Shown: positions 24,040 through 32,315 of the stretch, piece by piece
Position numbering within the stretch: the stretch's first letter is position 1
How the letters are laid out: each line of letters opens with the position of its first letter
DNA from: Mycobacterium asiaticum
GTDB taxonomy: Bacteria > Actinomycetota > Actinomycetes > Mycobacteriales > Mycobacteriaceae
DNA: 64,000 bases
Assembly: GCF_001668675.1 (NCBI RefSeq)
Contig: NZ_LZKQ01000127.1
Location: forward strand, 1-64,000
Direction of reading: 5' to 3'
Translations under genes and position numbers: made by a program
Notes under the pieces: generated by a model
Databases searched by the model: none
What the model was told of the DNA's origin: nothing
The model's input: the letters and a program-made list of their open reading frames with translations, nothing else

Positions 24040-24846
24040 ATGAAATACCAGAGCGTCCCCGGACTTCAAGCCGCACAACACGGACCGCTGCTGCGCCTGA
24101 CGCTGGATCGTGCCGATCGCCGAAACGCCGTCGATGACACCATGCTTGACGCGATGATCGATCACCTTGCGGCAGCTGGGACCGATGAGTCGGTGCGCGT
24201 CATTCGCGTCGATGCCGCGGGCCCCGATTTCTGCGCCGGCTCCGACCTGATCGCCAACAACGCGAAATCCGACCGTAAGCCCCGGGTGGGGAGCACCCAG
24301 CGCCGACTGCCGAACAAAGCCAACCGGCTGATCCCGCTGATGCTGGAAACCCAGGTGCCGATTGTCGCCGTGGTGCGCGGCTGGGCGGCCGGCCTCGGAT
24401 TTCACATCGCCCTGGCGGCCGACTTCTGCGTCGCCGCCGCGGATGCGCGCTTCTGGGAGCCTTTCATGGCGCGCGGGTTTACGCCGGACAGCGGTGCAGC
24501 GTGGCTGCTGCCCCGGTTGATCGGAATGGTCCGCACCCGCCAATTGCTCATGCTGGGGCAGGAGATCTCCGGCGCGACCGCGGCGGACTGGGGCATCATT
24601 CACCGGGCAGTCCCGGAAAACCAGTTGGAATGCGCCGCCGACGAACTTGTCTCACAGCTGGGCGACGCGCCCACGGTTGCACTGGGACTGACCAAATGGC
24701 TCCTGCAGAGCGGCAACGGGCTCGACCTGGACCGCCATCTGCAGAACGAAGCGATGGCGCTCGAATTATCCAGTCGCAGCGAGGACTTCCGCGAGGGCTT
24801 GGCCGCCTTCCGAGACAAACGCGACGCAAAGTTTCAGGGACGATGA
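24040..24846 (+). CDS. Enoyl-CoA hydratase/isomerase
   Basis: A 268-residue crotonase with RADRRNAVDDTMLD-like start (DRADRRNAVDD), DFCAGSDL, VRGWAAGLGFHIALAADFC and RGFTPDSGAAWLLPRLIG. It resembles the gene at 21866 in the PDSGA segment. It lies 4 bp after the MaoC-like gene, and its stop overlaps the next start (ATGA). Hydration or isomerisation of an enoyl-CoA is the expected role. Confidence 0.9.
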   Translation: MKYQSVPGLQAAQHGPLLRLTLDRADRRNAVDDTMLDAMIDHLAAAGTDESVRVIRVDAAGPDFCAGSDLIANNAKSDRKPRVGSTQRRLPNKANRLIPLMLETQVPIVAVVRGWAAGLGFHIALAADFCVAAADARFWEPFMARGFTPDSGAAWLLPRLIGMVRTRQLLMLGQEISGATAADWGIIHRAVPENQLECAADELVSQLGDAPTVALGLTKWLLQSGNGLDLDRHLQNEAMALELSSRSEDFREGLAAFRDKRDAKFQGR

Positions 24847-26090
24847 CGCGGCTACCGGTGACCGACGCCAACACCGTCGCCGAAGTGGTCGCGGCCGTCG
24901 AGCAATGGGTTGCAAACGAAGTGCCCGAGGCGTGGCGAACTGCGGCCGCCGCGGGACCCAGCGCGCTGCGGTCGGTCCGCAGCGCTGCGGAATATCGGCA
25001 GTGGTACCCGACTTTCGCGCTTTCTGGCCTGGTTGTTCCCACCTGGTCACCGGAATACGGCGGACTGGGGATCGGCGCGGAGGCGGCTCGGGCCATCGAA
25101 GACGTGTTACGGCCGCTGCGCCTCAACCGGCTCAACCCGCTGGGCCTGAACAACACCGCCGCCGCGCTCTTCAGCCACGGCACCGAAGAGCAGCGCCGTC
25201 GGTTCCTACCGCCGATAGTCCGCAACGAGGAGAAGTGGTGCCAGCTGTTCAGTGAACCCGGCGCCGGCTCCGATCTCGCCTCGCTGGCCACCCGAGCCGT
25301 GTCCGACGGGGCCGATTGGGTGATCACCGGACAGAAGGTCTGGACCACCTGGGCCGATGAAGCCGACTTCGCGATCCTGCTTGCCCGCACCGACCCGCAG
25401 CAGCCAAAGCACAAGGGCTTGACGTACTTTCTGCTCGACATGCGCCAACCCGGTGTCCAGGTACGGCCGTTGCGGCAGATCACCGGTGAGAGCGAGTTCA
25501 ACGAGGTCTTCCTGGACGGCGCACGCGTTCCGGATGCGCACCGCGTGGGCGACCTCAACGACGGCTGGCGGGTCAGCGCGTCGACCCTGTCCAGCGAGCG
25601 GCAGATGGTGTCGGGTTCGGGCTCGGGCGGCATGGGACGACTCGGCGGTTTCAGCGCCGAACGTCTGATCACTCTGGCCAAAGAGACGGGCCGGTGGGAG
25701 GACCCCGTCATCCGGGCCAAGATTGTGCGCCTGTGGGCTCAAGAGCAGGTTCGCGGCTGGACCAATGCCCGCGTGCGTGCTGCACTTTCGGCCGGGCAGT
25801 CCCCCGGGGCCGCGTCCTCGATCGGCAAGGTGCACCAAGCCACTCTCAACCAGCAGATCCAGGACGTGATGGTCGACCTATTGGGCACGGATGCCGTCGC
25901 ATGGCGGGTTACCGACGATCCGGATGCGTTGCCGCCCGAGGTGCACGGCATGTTGCGCAGCCTCGCCAACGCGACCGAAGGAGGCACCACCGATATCAAC
26001 AAGAACATCCTCGGGGAACGCGTTCTCGGGCTGCCCAGGGAGCCGGACCCGTGGAAGGGCAAGCCGTGGAAGGATGTTCCACGTTCGTGA
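24843..26090 (+). CDS. Acyl-CoA dehydrogenase, alpha-type
   Basis: A 415-residue acyl-CoA dehydrogenase. CQLFSEPGAGSDLASLATRA is the FAD loop (key motif SEPGAGSD), followed by DWVITGQKVWTTWA, the EFNEVFLDGARVP strand, and a C-terminus with ATEGGTTDINKNILGERVLG that keeps a Glu at the YEGT position. It follows a hydratase with a 4-bp overlap and precedes another with a GTGA overlap. No beta-type partner is beside it; those at 8012, 37085 and 39414 are elsewhere. Confidence 0.92.
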   Translation: MTRLPVTDANTVAEVVAAVEQWVANEVPEAWRTAAAAGPSALRSVRSAAEYRQWYPTFALSGLVVPTWSPEYGGLGIGAEAARAIEDVLRPLRLNRLNPLGLNNTAAALFSHGTEEQRRRFLPPIVRNEEKWCQLFSEPGAGSDLASLATRAVSDGADWVITGQKVWTTWADEADFAILLARTDPQQPKHKGLTYFLLDMRQPGVQVRPLRQITGESEFNEVFLDGARVPDAHRVGDLNDGWRVSASTLSSERQMVSGSGSGGMGRLGGFSAERLITLAKETGRWEDPVIRAKIVRLWAQEQVRGWTNARVRAALSAGQSPGAASSIGKVHQATLNQQIQDVMVDLLGTDAVAWRVTDDPDALPPEVHGMLRSLANATEGGTTDINKNILGERVLGLPREPDPWKGKPWKDVPRS

Positions 26091-26902
26091 GCACGTATCA
26101 GCGGCTGATCGTGGAAAAGTCACACGGCATCGGATGGTTGATCTTGGATCGGCCCGAGGCCGGCAATGCCTTCGATGCGCTGATGCTTGATGAACTCGAG
26201 GCGGCATGGGCCGACCTCGACGCCGATTCCGCGGTGCGGGTGATCGTCAATACCGCAAACGGCAAAGCGTTCTGCACGGGCATGGACGTCGTCCAGGTCG
26301 CCCGGGACAAAGCAGCCATGCGCCGGCATTCGCGGCGGACCCGAGATGCGACGCTGAGGATCTCGTCCTGGCACTGCCAGGTGTGGAAGCCGGTGATCGC
26401 GGCGGTCAACGGTGTATGCGCCGGGGGCGGATTGCACCTCGTCGCCGACGCCGACATCGTGATCGCCGCCGAGTCAGCGTCTTTCGTCGACCCCCATGTT
26501 TCGGTGGGTCAGGCGGTGGCCTACGAGGCGATCACCTTGTTACGAAAGTCGCCGATGGAGGCGATCACGCGAATGACACTCAGCGGCACCGGCGAGCGCA
26601 TCTCGGCCCAGCGCGCCTACGAGTTGGGAATCCTGTCCGAGGTGGTACCCGCCGATCGGCTGCGGGAGGCAGCCGCGCGCCTGGCTGGGGCCGTCGCGCT
26701 GAACTCACCGACGGCCATGCGCGCCACCAAGAAAGCGCTCTGGCGGTCCCTGGAAGTCGGCCTCACGCAAGCACGCGGTGAAGCCGCCGAGGAGATCTGG
26801 CGGTTGCGCAACCATCCCGACCACGCCGAGGGCGTCCGGGCGTTTCGCGACAAACGGATTCCGCAATGGCAACCGTCCCCGGATGCGCTGGAGGTCCCAT
26901 GA
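26087..26902 (+). CDS. Enoyl-CoA hydratase/isomerase (tandem copy A)
   Basis: A 271-residue crotonase: TYQRLIVEK, LDRPEAGNAFDALM, AFCTGMDVVQVA, NGVCAGGGLHLVADADIVIA and DPHVSVGQAVAYEA. The next gene shares the same landmarks in the same order, indicating a tandem duplication. GTG 26087 overlaps the acyl-CoA dehydrogenase stop. The first oxyanion loop Gly-Met-Asp and second loop are intact, so activity is likely. Substrate unknown. Confidence 0.9.
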   Translation: MSTYQRLIVEKSHGIGWLILDRPEAGNAFDALMLDELEAAWADLDADSAVRVIVNTANGKAFCTGMDVVQVARDKAAMRRHSRRTRDATLRISSWHCQVWKPVIAAVNGVCAGGGLHLVADADIVIAAESASFVDPHVSVGQAVAYEAITLLRKSPMEAITRMTLSGTGERISAQRAYELGILSEVVPADRLREAAARLAGAVALNSPTAMRATKKALWRSLEVGLTQARGEAAEEIWRLRNHPDHAEGVRAFRDKRIPQWQPSPDALEVP

Positions 26903-27699
26903 CATTTCAACGGCTGATCGTCGAGCGGCGCGGACCCGTTGGCTGGATCATCAACAACCGACCCGACCGACTCAACGCGTACGACACCGTGATGCGCGAC
27001 GAATTCCCCAGAGCGTGGCGACAATTGGACGCCGATCCCGAGGTCCGCGTCATCGTCCACACCGGCAACGGCCGCGCCTTCCAGGTCGGCGCGGATGTCG
27101 AGGACCTCGACGGCGAAGCGGTGCAGCAATTCCAGGAGACCATGCGCACACTCGATCTCAAGCTCACCGCCTGGCACTGCAACGTCGGCAAGCCCGTGAT
27201 CACGGCGGTCAACGGCGTCTGTGCGGGTGGCGGCCTGCACTGGGTGGCCGACGCCGATGTGGTGATCGCCGCGGCGGATGCCACGTTCGTCGACCCGCAC
27301 GTGTCCATCGGTCAGGTCTCCGCACTGGAGACGATTGCCCTGATGCGCAAGATGCCGGCCGAGGCCGTGTTGCGGATGGCACTGGTCGGCAGTCATGAAC
27401 GGCTGAGCGCTGCGCGTGCTTACCAACTCGGCATGATCAGCGAGGTCGTCGATCCGCCCGAGCGGCTGCCCGACGCGGCGCAGGCCCTCGCCGAGAAGAT
27501 CGCCCGGAATTCACCGGCGGCAATGCGGGCCACCAAGCGGGCGTTGTGGGGTGCGCTGGAGTACGGCCTGACGGATGCCTGCCGGGCCGGCGCCAAGCAT
27601 CTGACGTCGATGTGGGGGCACCCGGACCAGAGCGAGGGCCCACTGGCGTTCGCGGACAAGCGGCCACCGGAATGGCGACCGCTGGTGGGTGATTCGTGA
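26899..27699 (+). CDS. Enoyl-CoA hydratase/isomerase (tandem copy B)
   Basis: A 266-residue crotonase paralogous to the preceding gene: TFQRLIVER, NNRPDRLNAYDTVM, AFQVGADVEDLD, NGVCAGGGLHWVADADVVIA and DPHVSIGQVSALET. The first oxyanion loop reads QVGADV rather than CTGMDV, so specificity may have diverged. Both ends overlap neighbours by 4 bp (ATGA before, GTGA after). Confidence 0.9.
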   Translation: MTFQRLIVERRGPVGWIINNRPDRLNAYDTVMRDEFPRAWRQLDADPEVRVIVHTGNGRAFQVGADVEDLDGEAVQQFQETMRTLDLKLTAWHCNVGKPVITAVNGVCAGGGLHWVADADVVIAAADATFVDPHVSIGQVSALETIALMRKMPAEAVLRMALVGSHERLSAARAYQLGMISEVVDPPERLPDAAQALAEKIARNSPAAMRATKRALWGALEYGLTDACRAGAKHLTSMWGHPDQSEGPLAFADKRPPEWRPLVGDS

Positions 27700-29147
27700 G
27701 CCTGGCGGACCTGCTCGACGGCCTGCCCCCCGTGGCGGTGCACACGTTGACCACCGACGTGTCCAGCGCCGAACTGGCCGCTGGCGCCGCACGGCTCGGT
27801 GCACTGTTGGCGGATTGCGGTTTGGCGCCCGGTCAGGTGGTTGCGGCCATGCTGCCCAACGACGCGATCACCGTCGCCGCCCTGTTCGGCACCTGGCGGG
27901 CCGGCGGGGTGTACACCCCGCTGAACCCGCGGGCCGCCGATGAGGAGCTGACTGCCCAGCTGCGCACCTTACGGCCGCGCGCCGTCATCGCGACACCCGA
28001 ACTCACGCAACGCTTCTCGGGGTCCGGGCTGACGCTGCTCACCGGTGCAGCTTTGGACTGGTCGGTGACCTGCGCCGGCCAGCACGCGACCGGTCTGCGC
28101 CAATACGACTCCGACGTCGCGCTGCTGCAGTTCACCTCGGGAACCACCGGTGCACCGAAGCCGGTGCCACTGCGGCACGGCACCGTACTCGACCTGATCG
28201 ACCGCCTACTGGAGAAACTCCGCGGCCCCAGATCGCTGCCGGACCGCGAGAAGCGGCCGCCGATGCCGAACCTGGTACCGCTGTCACTGTCTCTGTGGGC
28301 CGGGATCTACCAGGTGCTGTTCGCATTCCGAGCGGGTTCGGGTGTGGTGCTGATGGAACGTTTCGCCGCAACGGATTTCGCCGCAATGGTTAAGCGCTAT
28401 CAGTTGCGCTCCACCGTGTTGCCGCCGGCAGCATTGACGATGGTGCTACATGACGACCAGGTCACCGACCTGTCGCCACTGAGGATCGTCCGGTCGATCA
28501 CCGCCCCATTATCACCAGCGCACGCCCGCCGCTTCCGTGACAAATTCGGCGTGACGGTGCTCAACTCCTACGGTCAAACCGAACTGGGCGGCGAAGTCGT
28601 CGGCTGGTCGGCGGCGGATGCGCGCGAATGGGGCGAAATCAAGCTGGGTTCCGTCGGGCGCCCGCTGCCCGGCATCGACGTGACGATCGCCGACGACGAG
28701 GTGCTGGTACGCACGCCGACCACCGCGGCGCGCAAGATCGATCCTGGCTTCCTCGACCGGTTGACCGACGATGGTTGGTTCCACACCGGCGACCTTGGCT
28801 GGTTTGACGACGACGGCTTCCTGTGGCTGGACGGCCGGGTGTCGGACATGATCAATCGTGGTGGGCTGAAGGTCTTTCCCGGCGCGGTAGAAGACGTGCT
28901 GGCCGGCGCCGTCGAGGTGCGCGAGGCGGCGGTGGTCGGGGTTCCCGACGAACGACTCGGCGAGGTGCCCTGGGCGTTTGTGGTGCGTACCGACCCCGCG
29001 CTCACCGAATCCGAACTCGTGGCGTGGTGCCGCGAACGATTGACGCCCTACCGCGTCCCGGTGCGCATCGTGTTCGTGGCGCGATTGCCGCGCAACGATG
29101 TCGGCAAGGTGGTCAAGCGCGAGTTGGCGGTGCTGGCAACTCCGTGA
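27696..29147 (+). CDS. AMP-dependent acyl-CoA synthetase/ligase (2)
   Basis: A 483-residue adenylate-forming ligase, slightly short at the N-terminus. It has QFTSGTTGAPKPV, NSYGQTELGG, HTGDLGWFDDDGFL and NRGGLKVFP, and the C-terminal Lys is in NDVGKVVKREL. It is the last gene of the operon that starts at 22785 and overlaps copy B of the hydratase (GTGA). It activates the acid substrate for the acyl-CoA dehydrogenase and hydratases of the same operon. Its stop is 1 bp from the convergent epimerase stop. Confidence 0.92.
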   Translation: MSLADLLDGLPPVAVHTLTTDVSSAELAAGAARLGALLADCGLAPGQVVAAMLPNDAITVAALFGTWRAGGVYTPLNPRAADEELTAQLRTLRPRAVIATPELTQRFSGSGLTLLTGAALDWSVTCAGQHATGLRQYDSDVALLQFTSGTTGAPKPVPLRHGTVLDLIDRLLEKLRGPRSLPDREKRPPMPNLVPLSLSLWAGIYQVLFAFRAGSGVVLMERFAATDFAAMVKRYQLRSTVLPPAALTMVLHDDQVTDLSPLRIVRSITAPLSPAHARRFRDKFGVTVLNSYGQTELGGEVVGWSAADAREWGEIKLGSVGRPLPGIDVTIADDEVLVRTPTTAARKIDPGFLDRLTDDGWFHTGDLGWFDDDGFLWLDGRVSDMINRGGLKVFPGAVEDVLAGAVEVREAAVVGVPDERLGEVPWAFVVRTDPALTESELVAWCRERLTPYRVPVRIVFVARLPRNDVGKVVKRELAVLATP

Positions 29148-29148
29148 G

Positions 29149-30210
29149 TCATGGCGCAATTTTGAGCTGCGCACCGGGCCACCGCCGGAAGGCCAGCGTC
29201 CAAGGGTCGGCGTAGACACCGGGTAGGCCGCGGTAAGGCATCCGACGCTTCAATATCGGCCGGACTATCGGCCGCAGCGCCGCCAACACGAACCGCCACT
29301 TGCCGACGCGCGCACGGATCTCCTGCAGCGCGCTCGGCCAGGAATGGTTTTGAAAGCCAAGCACCTCCTGTGCCGGCGCGGTGTCCATCCAGTCGCAGAC
29401 AAACCACGCGCGGTCGTCTTCCGGATCGCCCGGCCGGCCCGCCGGATAGCAGTTGGCCAGTCCGATAGCGGCCGCCATCGCCGGCCCCATCTCGCCTTGC
29501 AAGTGCCGGTGGCTTGCATCGCCACCGATCATGAATATCTCCCCGCTGATTTCCAAGGTTGCGGCAGCCGCGAACGCGCTGGCCGCATCACGCGCATCGA
29601 CGGAGTGAATGCGGCCATCAGAGGGTGCCGACCACTCCAGGAACAGCACGTCGCCGTTGATCGGCAGGGACTGCAACCGGGTACTGACGACCGCACCGAG
29701 ACGCAGTACCACCCAGTCCAGTTGCGAGGCGCGCACCAACCGCTCCGCCTCGAGCTTTTGGGCGCCGTAAGACTCGACCGGCTGAAGCGGCGAGTCGGCG
29801 CGGAGAAATTCGTTCCGGTGCGGATTGCGCGAACCATGGACCGCGACGCTGGACGCGTAGACGAAGCGCGGTCGCTGCGGCAGTTGTTCGGCGGCCGTCA
29901 GCAGGGATCGCGTGGCATCGACGTTGACCCGCTGGGCCAGTGCAGAGTTCAAATAGCTTGCGGTGGGAATGACAGCGGCAAGATGCACGATCACTTGCGG
30001 CGCTACCGCTGTGAGCAGGGCCGCGACCTGGTCGCAGTCGGCGAGATCCGCCCAGCGCACTTCGACGTTCCCCGGTAGGCGGCGCGCAGCCTTCTGATTG
30101 CCGGGCGTGCACAGATCGGTGGCAACTACGGCAACACCCCGCTCGTGCAGTCGCGCTACCGTCTCGGTGCCTACCAACCCGAACGCACCGGTCACCAGAA
30201 CCTTCACCAC
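29149..30210 (-). CDS. NAD-dependent epimerase/dehydratase family protein
   Basis: A 353-residue extended SDR. VLVTGAFGLVGTETV is the cofactor loop, ATDLCT the NAD-specific Asp, VIVHLAAVIP and YASSVAVHG the active-site Ser, and SYGAQKLEAERLV the catalytic YxxxK. The C-terminus (RMPYRGLPGVYADPW) is Arg-rich. These enzymes act as sugar epimerases or as 3beta-hydroxysteroid dehydrogenase-like enzymes; given the neighbours the second is more likely. GTG 30210 or 30207 may start it. It diverges from the micro-protein operon over the 42-bp nested palindrome. Confidence 0.88.
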   Translation of the reverse strand: MVKVLVTGAFGLVGTETVARLHERGVAVVATDLCTPGNQKAARRLPGNVEVRWADLADCDQVAALLTAVAPQVIVHLAAVIPTASYLNSALAQRVNVDATRSLLTAAEQLPQRPRFVYASSVAVHGSRNPHRNEFLRADSPLQPVESYGAQKLEAERLVRASQLDWVVLRLGAVVSTRLQSLPINGDVLFLEWSAPSDGRIHSVDARDAASAFAAAATLEISGEIFMIGGDASHRHLQGEMGPAMAAAIGLANCYPAGRPGDPEDDRAWFVCDWMDTAPAQEVLGFQNHSWPSALQEIRARVGKWRFVLAALRPIVRPILKRRMPYRGLPGVYADPWTLAFRRWPGAQLKIAP

Positions 30211-30232
30211 TCACCCACCGCGCCCTCTGGCT

Positions 30233-30274
30233 TGAGAATAATTACTCTCATTATCGAGAGTGATGTTATTCTCA
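30233..30274. promoter_or_regulatory. 42-bp nested palindrome / double regulon operator
   Basis: Outer arms TGAGAATAA (30233-30241) and TTATTCTCA (30266-30274) pair perfectly. Inner ACTCTC (30244-30249) pairs with GAGAGT (30256-30261). It reads as two regulon-type sites beginning 22 bp apart: GAGAAT-N4-ACTCTC and GAGAGT-N6-ATTCTC. It is placed between the divergent epimerase (start 30210) and the micro-protein operon (first ATG 30312), and the layout matches 9064-9105. Confidence 0.72.
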
Positions 30275-30311
30275 CATGACAATCGGGCTTTCCACGCAGG
30301 AGGTGTCGACC

Positions 30312-30410
30312 ATGTGGCAGGAGCTGGCCCGTATGGCGGTGACATGGGTGGTCATGTGCGGACTGGTCGCCTTCTTCTATTGGATGCTGGGGAACATAGG
30401 CACGTTTTGA
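30312..30410 (+). CDS. 32-residue single-pass membrane micro-protein
   Basis: This short ORF encodes MWQELARMAVTWVVMCGL and then VAFFYWMLGNIGTF, one hydrophobic helix with a short acidic/basic N-terminus. AGGAGG at 30298-30303 lies 8 bases before the ATG, an excellent ribosome site. An in-frame ATG at 30276 would add 12 residues but has no ribosome site unless the transcript is leaderless. It is the first gene below the 42-bp palindrome and is followed by a second micro-protein. It is probably a small subunit of the membrane proteins encoded downstream. Not recognised as a known family. Confidence 0.68.
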   Translation: MWQELARMAVTWVVMCGLVAFFYWMLGNIGTF

Positions 30411-30455
30411 ACTACCTGCTAGACAATCTCTTTCACTGACAATGAGGCCAGGCAC

Positions 30456-30575
30456 ATGGACGAGCAAGATCGACGGCGCAGGCGCGGCCTCATCGCCTTC
30501 CAGATCTTCATCTACGGCATGCTCATCGCAATGTTCGCCATCCAAGTCCAGATGTACCTGACCAGGGATTGGTAG
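30456..30575 (+). CDS. 39-residue single-pass membrane micro-protein
   Basis: It encodes MDEQDRRRRRGLIAFQIF and then a hydrophobic stretch IYGMLIAMFAIQVQMYL ending TRDW. The charged N-terminus (RRRRR) followed by one helix suggests the N-terminus faces the cytoplasm. GAGG lies 8-9 bases before the ATG. Its stop is 6 bp before the five-helix membrane protein, so it is almost certainly cotranscribed. No family recognised. Confidence 0.68.
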   Translation: MDEQDRRRRRGLIAFQIFIYGMLIAMFAIQVQMYLTRDW

Positions 30576-30581
30576 TCGATC

Positions 30582-31262
30582 ATGACGCCGAGTCCGGAGG
30601 CCATTGATCAACACGAGGATCAGACCCGGCAGACGCAACGCCGTGCCGACCGATGGTTGATCGCGGGTACCGCTCTGATGGGCACACTGGTCCTCGGCGC
30701 CATCGGCCTGGTCGTGTTCTGCCGCGGACTTTTCTTGTTGCGGAAGGCGCAGCGCGACGGACTCTCCGTTCGCCCGACCATGGTCACCCTCATCGGGTAC
30801 GTCGTCATTCTGGACGCAGCCCTGAACAGCATCGGATGGGCGCTGGACCTTTTCGCCAACCATGCCCTGATCACCCGAACCGTGTTCACCGCCTGGGGCA
30901 ATCTGATCGATGCCGGATATTTCTGGCACTACAACGAACTTTGGATCGGAGGCGCCAGCGCACCCGGCGAGAAGGCCTGGGTCATGGTCTGCGTCCTGAT
31001 CGCATTCCCGATGCGGATTGCCGCCGCCATCGCGTTTCTGCAGATGAAGCGCTGGGGACACCAGTGGCTGATCGTGACTTGCTGGTTCGGGATCGTCTTG
31101 TGGACCGGCTACATCTTCAACATGACGATGTACGCGGACGTCAGGTATGCGGGCGTCGGCCTGCCGGTGTTCGGCTGGTGGGCGTTCAACATCTTCTACA
31201 TCACACCGTTCCTGGCCATCCCGTACCTGCACACCGTCAACCGGGAAATCTTCACCGACTAG
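30582..31262 (+). CDS. Unknown five-helix membrane protein
   Basis: A 226-residue integral membrane protein I do not recognise. Likely helices: about 24-50, 66-90, 130-155, 160-182 and 195-216. Conserved-looking polar spots inside or beside helices are [10 protein letters not shown] (about 80-90), [12 protein letters not shown] (about 109-120) and MKRWGHQW, giving His, Glu and Asp residues that could bind metal or haem. The N-terminus is charged and cytosolic-looking ([20 protein letters not shown]). It lies between two micro-proteins and a bitopic protein, suggesting a membrane complex. An oxygenase, reductase or transport role is only speculation. Confidence 0.75.
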   Translation: MTPSPEAIDQHEDQTRQTQRRADRWLIAGTALMGTLVLGAIGLVVFCRGLFLLRKAQRDGLSVRPTMVTLIGYVVILDAALNSIGWALDLFANHALITRTVFTAWGNLIDAGYFWHYNELWIGGASAPGEKAWVMVCVLIAFPMRIAAAIAFLQMKRWGHQWLIVTCWFGIVLWTGYIFNMTMYADVRYAGVGLPVFGWWAFNIFYITPFLAIPYLHTVNREIFTD

Positions 31263-31288
31263 CCTCCGACCGACAAGGAAGGGCCGCT

Positions 31289-31717
31289 GTGCCTGAAAAC
31301 ACCTTGGAATCAACGGCACCGGCCGCAACGCTGCCGATCGGCACGACATCCACCTGGGCACGGATGCACAAGTGGCTGAGGCGAGGTTTGTATATCTGTC
31401 TCTTCGGATTGGTCATCGAAGGCTCGATGACCGTTCCGGTGATGGCTGTCTGGTACGGCTGGCCCACGCTGTCCCTGACCGAAATCTGCAGTGAGTTGCT
31501 GAAGGTACGCTTTTCCGACGACACGCTCGAATGCCACCAGCCATACCCGATGGGTGGGCCCCCGTTCGGCGGCCCACCGGAAGCCGCCGGCCAACGAACG
31601 GCCCGCGATGAGTGGGGCATACAGCCCAAACCGCGTTATCAACGCATCGGTTTTCGGGAGTTGGTGCGAATCCACGACGAGCGTGTCGCAAAGCAGTCAG
31701 CAGTTCCGCGCCCCTGA
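31289..31717 (+). CDS. Unknown bitopic membrane protein
   Basis: A 142-residue protein starting at GTG 31289 with AAGGAAGGG upstream. A single hydrophobic segment ([20 protein letters not shown], about residues 33-52) is followed by an outer-side-looking domain with two Cys (TEICSELL and LECHQPY), a [11 protein letters not shown] stretch and a basic C-terminal tail ([15 protein letters not shown]). The Cys pair could form a disulfide. It is 26 bp after the five-helix protein and 1 bp before the SDR-like gene. No family recognised. Confidence 0.72.
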   Translation: MPENTLESTAPAATLPIGTTSTWARMHKWLRRGLYICLFGLVIEGSMTVPVMAVWYGWPTLSLTEICSELLKVRFSDDTLECHQPYPMGGPPFGGPPEAAGQRTARDEWGIQPKPRYQRIGFRELVRIHDERVAKQSAVPRP

Positions 31718-31718
31718 C

Positions 31719-32315
31719 ATGTCCGCTGCAACGGTCGTCGTAACACCGCCAGGCGAACTCTCCGCGGCACTGGCCGCCAGCCTGCAGGGGACCGTCGCAG
31801 ACTCCAACCAACAGGATCTGCCCCAGGCCGACGGAATTGTCATAGTCGTCGATGCGGATCCCAAGGCCGGGCTTCTCACCACACTCGGAACGGACGGCTG
31901 GGATCACATCGTCGATGCAACAATGTGGCAGACGCTCACTACGCTGCAACAGGCTCGGCTGTCGGTGCGGCACACCCGCGGACGCATCGTCTTGGTGTTA
32001 CCGACGATCGGCATTGCCGGCGGTGCCCAACTGGTTGCTTACACGACCGCCATCGAGGGCATCCGCGCGATGGCGAAATCGGCGGCACGCCAATGGGCCT
32101 CGCAGGGTGTTGCCGTCAACGCCGTCGCGGCACCCCTGCGCCTGTTCGCCCCCGAACTGGCCGGCGCCGCGAGCCACTTGTCCGCTCCCGCCGTCCGGGA
32201 CGACTCCGTTCTGCGTTCAGTTGGGGAGGCGGTGAAGTTCCTGCTCCAGCCACACCTCGACCACCTCGTCGGAGAAACGATCATCGTCGATGGCGGATCG
32301 ATGATGCTGCCGTGA
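31719..32315 (+). CDS. Degenerate SDR-like protein (no catalytic residues)
   Basis: A 198-residue SDR-fold protein that has lost the Gly-rich cofactor loop: the N-terminus reads TVVVTPPGELS. The active-site Ser is replaced (LVLPTIG), and the YxxxK reads YTTAI, so the Lys is Ile. The C-terminal WASQGVAVNAVAAPL and GETIIVDGGSMM keep the SDR dimer-strand pattern. It is translated in 4-bp overlap (GTGA) with an intact SDR. An inactive subunit of a heteromeric SDR is a reasonable reading; BbsCD of toluene degradation is a known precedent. Start ATG 31719. Confidence 0.8.
   Translation: MSAATVVVTPPGELSAALAASLQGTVADSNQQDLPQADGIVIVVDADPKAGLLTTLGTDGWDHIVDATMWQTLTTLQQARLSVRHTRGRIVLVLPTIGIAGGAQLVAYTTAIEGIRAMAKSAARQWASQGVAVNAVAAPLRLFAPELAGAASHLSAPAVRDDSVLRSVGEAVKFLLQPHLDHLVGETIIVDGGSMMLP

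Noticed and set aside
30582..31262. Assignment of the five-helix protein as a copper membrane monooxygenase subunit
   Set aside because: The gene order with small membrane proteins invites it, but the Asp-x3-His metal motif of AmoC/PmoC is not found, so I leave it unassigned.
30582..31262. Assignment of the five-helix protein to the AveC family like 53741
   Set aside because: It lacks the LHFP and WPYVN segments seen in the AveC-like protein and is much shorter.
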